A stretch of DNA of 6,957 bases, from NCBI GenBank assembly GCA_903930095.1, contig CAIYXE010000366.1, forward strand, positions 1-6,957, given 5' to 3'. Position 1 is the first letter of the stretch; the number at the start of each line of letters is the position of its first letter. Shown piece by piece: positions 1 through 6,957 of this stretch. The position numbers and the translations under genes are program-made. Source of the DNA: an uncultured Hyphomicrobiales bacterium (GTDB taxonomy: Bacteria > Pseudomonadota > Alphaproteobacteria > Rhizobiales > Aestuariivirgaceae). A model generated the notes under the pieces. The model saw only the letters and a program-made list of their open reading frames with translations, was not told the origin of the DNA and searched no databases.

Positions 1-1
1 G

Positions 2-859
<858 letters not shown>

Positions 860-862
860 GCC

Positions 863-2383
863 ATGCAACTCACCCTGTGGACCTATGAAGGACCGCCGCA
901 TGTGGGGGCGATGCGTATCGCCACCGCGATGAAGGGCATGCATTATGTGCTGCATGCGCCACAGGGCGACACCTATGCCGACCTGCTCTTCACCATGATC
1001 GAGCGGCGCAGCGCGCGCCCGCCCGTGACCTACACGACCTTCCAGGCGCGCGACCTGGGTGGTGACACGGCGGAACTGTTCAAGACCGCCTGCTTCGATG
1101 CCTATGAGCGCTTTGCACCGCAGGCGATGATCGTCGGTGCGTCCTGCACGGCGGAACTGATCCAGGACGATCCGGGCGGGCTGGCCAAGGCGCTGGCGCT
1201 GCCGATCCCCGTGATCCCGCTCGAGCTTCCGTCCTACCAGAAAAAGGAAAACTGGGGCGCTGCGGAGACTTTCTATCAGATCGTGCGCAATCTCTGCACG
1301 CCGCGTGCGGCGGATGCCGATTTCAACCCGCGCTCCTGCAACATCCTTGGCCCCACGGCGCTGGGCTTCCGCCACCGTGACGATCTCGTCGAGATTTCCG
1401 GCCTTCTGACGAAGCTCGGCATCACCATCAATGTGGTGGCCCCGCTCAATGCGACGCCGGACGACATCCGCCGCATTCCGGACGCTGCCTTCAACGTGGT
1501 GCTCTACCCCGAGACTGCAGAAACCGCCGGGCGCTGGCTGGAGCGGAACTGCAAGCAGCCGATGACGACGATCATGCCGATCGGCGTTTCCGCCACGCGC
1601 GAATTCGTGATGCAGGTGGCGAAGCTCGCCGGTGTCGATGCCGCTCCGGTGCTGGAAGAACAGGCCTCTCGCCTGCCCTGGTATTCGCGCTCGGTCGATT
1701 CGACCTACCTCACGGGCAAGCGCGTGTTCATCTTCGGCGATGCCAGCCACGCCATGGCGGCGGCGCGGATGGCGAAGGAAGAGCTGGGCTTCGACGTCGT
1801 GGGCCTCGGCACTTACTCCCGCGAATTCGCCCGGCCCGTGCGCGAGATGGCCGCGAAGCTCGGCATCGAAGCGCTGATCACCGACGATTATCTCGAGGTC
1901 GAGGCCAAGGTGGCGGAGCTGCAGCCGGAACTGGTGCTCGGCACCCAGATGGAGCGCCACATCGCCAAGAAGCAGGGCGTGCCCTGCGCGGTGATCTCAG
2001 CACCCGTGCATGTGCAGGATTTCCCGGCGCGCTATTCGCCGCAGATGGGCTTCGAGGGCGCCAACGTGATCTTCGACAGCTGGGTTCACCCGCTGATGAT
2101 GGGTCTCGAGGAACATCTGATCCACATGTTCCGCAACGACTTCGAGTTCAACGACAAGGCCGCACCCTCGCACCTCGGCCATGGCTCCGCGAAGCCGGTC
2201 GGGGCTGCGGTCGCCGAAGAGGCCAAGGGCTGGGCACCCGATGCAGAAAAGGAATTGCAGAAGGTGCCCTTCTTCGTGCGCGGCAAGGCGCGCCGGAACA
2301 CCGAACGCTTCGCCGCAGAGCGCGGCCTCAACCTCATCACTGTCGAGACGCTGTACGATGCCAAAGCACATTACAGCCGGTAG
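863..2383 (+). CDS. bchB: Light-independent protochlorophyllide reductase subunit B (BchB)
   Basis: BchB is the second catalytic subunit of DPOR; with BchN it binds protochlorophyllide and holds the NB [4Fe-4S] cluster that receives electrons from BchL. The 506 residues match the family length. The N-terminus ([18 protein letters not shown]) is canonical and fixes the start. Asp36, in [13 protein letters not shown], is at the position of the unusual aspartate cluster ligand known from the R. capsulatus structure. Asp279, in [16 protein letters not shown], appears to correspond to the aspartate implicated as proton donor (Asp274 in R. capsulatus). [16 protein letters not shown] (about 91-106) is the oxidoreductase-type core, and residues about 457-506, ending [15 protein letters not shown], form the small C-terminal domain typical of BchB/ChlB. 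The gene follows bchN by three bases and is followed by bchH after seven, which fits co-transcription and matched N and B output. Nothing is missing or disrupted. Confidence 0.98.
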   Translation: MQLTLWTYEGPPHVGAMRIATAMKGMHYVLHAPQGDTYADLLFTMIERRSARPPVTYTTFQARDLGGDTAELFKTACFDAYERFAPQAMIVGASCTAELIQDDPGGLAKALALPIPVIPLELPSYQKKENWGAAETFYQIVRNLCTPRAADADFNPRSCNILGPTALGFRHRDDLVEISGLLTKLGITINVVAPLNATPDDIRRIPDAAFNVVLYPETAETAGRWLERNCKQPMTTIMPIGVSATREFVMQVAKLAGVDAAPVLEEQASRLPWYSRSVDSTYLTGKRVFIFGDASHAMAAARMAKEELGFDVVGLGTYSREFARPVREMAAKLGIEALITDDYLEVEAKVAELQPELVLGTQMERHIAKKQGVPCAVISAPVHVQDFPARYSPQMGFEGANVIFDSWVHPLMMGLEEHLIHMFRNDFEFNDKAAPSHLGHGSAKPVGAAVAEEAKGWAPDAEKELQKVPFFVRGKARRNTERFAAERGLNLITVETLYDAKAHYSR

Positions 2384-2390
2384 CGCGCCC

Positions 2391-6864
<4,474 letters not shown>

Positions 6865-6865
<1 letters not shown>

Positions 6866-6957
6866 TGAGCGACAGCTACCTCGAGCGGCGCAGCGAGATC
6901 GAGACCTATTTCGACCGGACGGCTGCCCACACCTGGTCGAGGCTCACCTCGGATGCA
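6865..6957 (+). CDS. bchM: Mg-protoporphyrin IX O-methyltransferase (BchM), N-terminal fragment cut by window edge
   Basis: BchM transfers a methyl group from S-adenosylmethionine to the ring C propionate of Mg-protoporphyrin IX, directly after the chelatase step. Only the first 31 codons are present, beginning MSDSYLERRSEIETYFDRTAAHTWSRL. The pattern of a short polar start, an R..IE.YFDRTA motif, then W.RLTS matches BchM N-termini such as the Rhodobacter one (EHYFDRTATRAWARLT). The SAM-binding motif lies beyond the window, so catalytic residues cannot be checked. The start overlaps the bchL TGA by one base (TGATG), and position after bchL is the usual place for bchM in purple bacteria. The identity rests on a short stretch plus context, but the two agree well. 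Confidence 0.88.

Noticed and set aside
2181..2390. Upstream extension of the bchH frame into bchB.
   Set aside because: The added residues are arginine- and serine-rich out-of-frame reading of the bchB 3' end; BchH homology begins only after 2391.

Overview
This window is a five-gene stretch of a bacteriochlorophyll biosynthesis cluster, all on the plus strand, in the order bchN (5' end cut off), bchB, bchH, bchL, bchM (3' end cut off). Recognition rests on reading the translated proteins against remembered family sequences; no search was run. The N-B-H-L-M order, high GC content and proteobacterial-type BchN/BchB/BchL sequences point to a purple phototrophic proteobacterium, most likely an alphaproteobacterium (anaerobic purple bacterium or aerobic anoxygenic phototroph). 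A sphingomonad-type photosynthesis gene cluster is plausible, but the sequence alone does not settle the family.

Layout: bchN runs from the left edge to 859; bchB is 863-2383, three bases later; bchH is 2391-5960, seven bases later; bchL is 5957-6865, overlapping bchH by four bases (ATGA); bchM begins at 6865, overlapping the bchL stop by one base (TGATG), and runs off the right edge. There is no intergenic space for a promoter, terminator or RNA gene between any two genes, so the block is almost certainly one transcription unit driven from upstream of the window. No stretch of 300 bases lacks a gene. I saw no tRNA, rRNA, insertion sequence, CRISPR or attachment site.

How the genes work together: BchH binds protoporphyrin IX and is the porphyrin-carrying subunit of Mg-chelatase (its partners BchI and BchD are not here). 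BchM methylates the resulting Mg-protoporphyrin IX. After ring-E formation (genes not here), BchL, BchN and BchB form the nitrogenase-like, light-independent protochlorophyllide reductase (DPOR), which reduces ring D to give chlorophyllide. The window therefore encodes two early steps and one late step of the same pathway, with all three DPOR subunits present and their visible key residues intact.

This is a conserved, well-described system. I found no undescribed system and no disrupted gene; the findings below are small points about start sites, gene coupling and reading traps.
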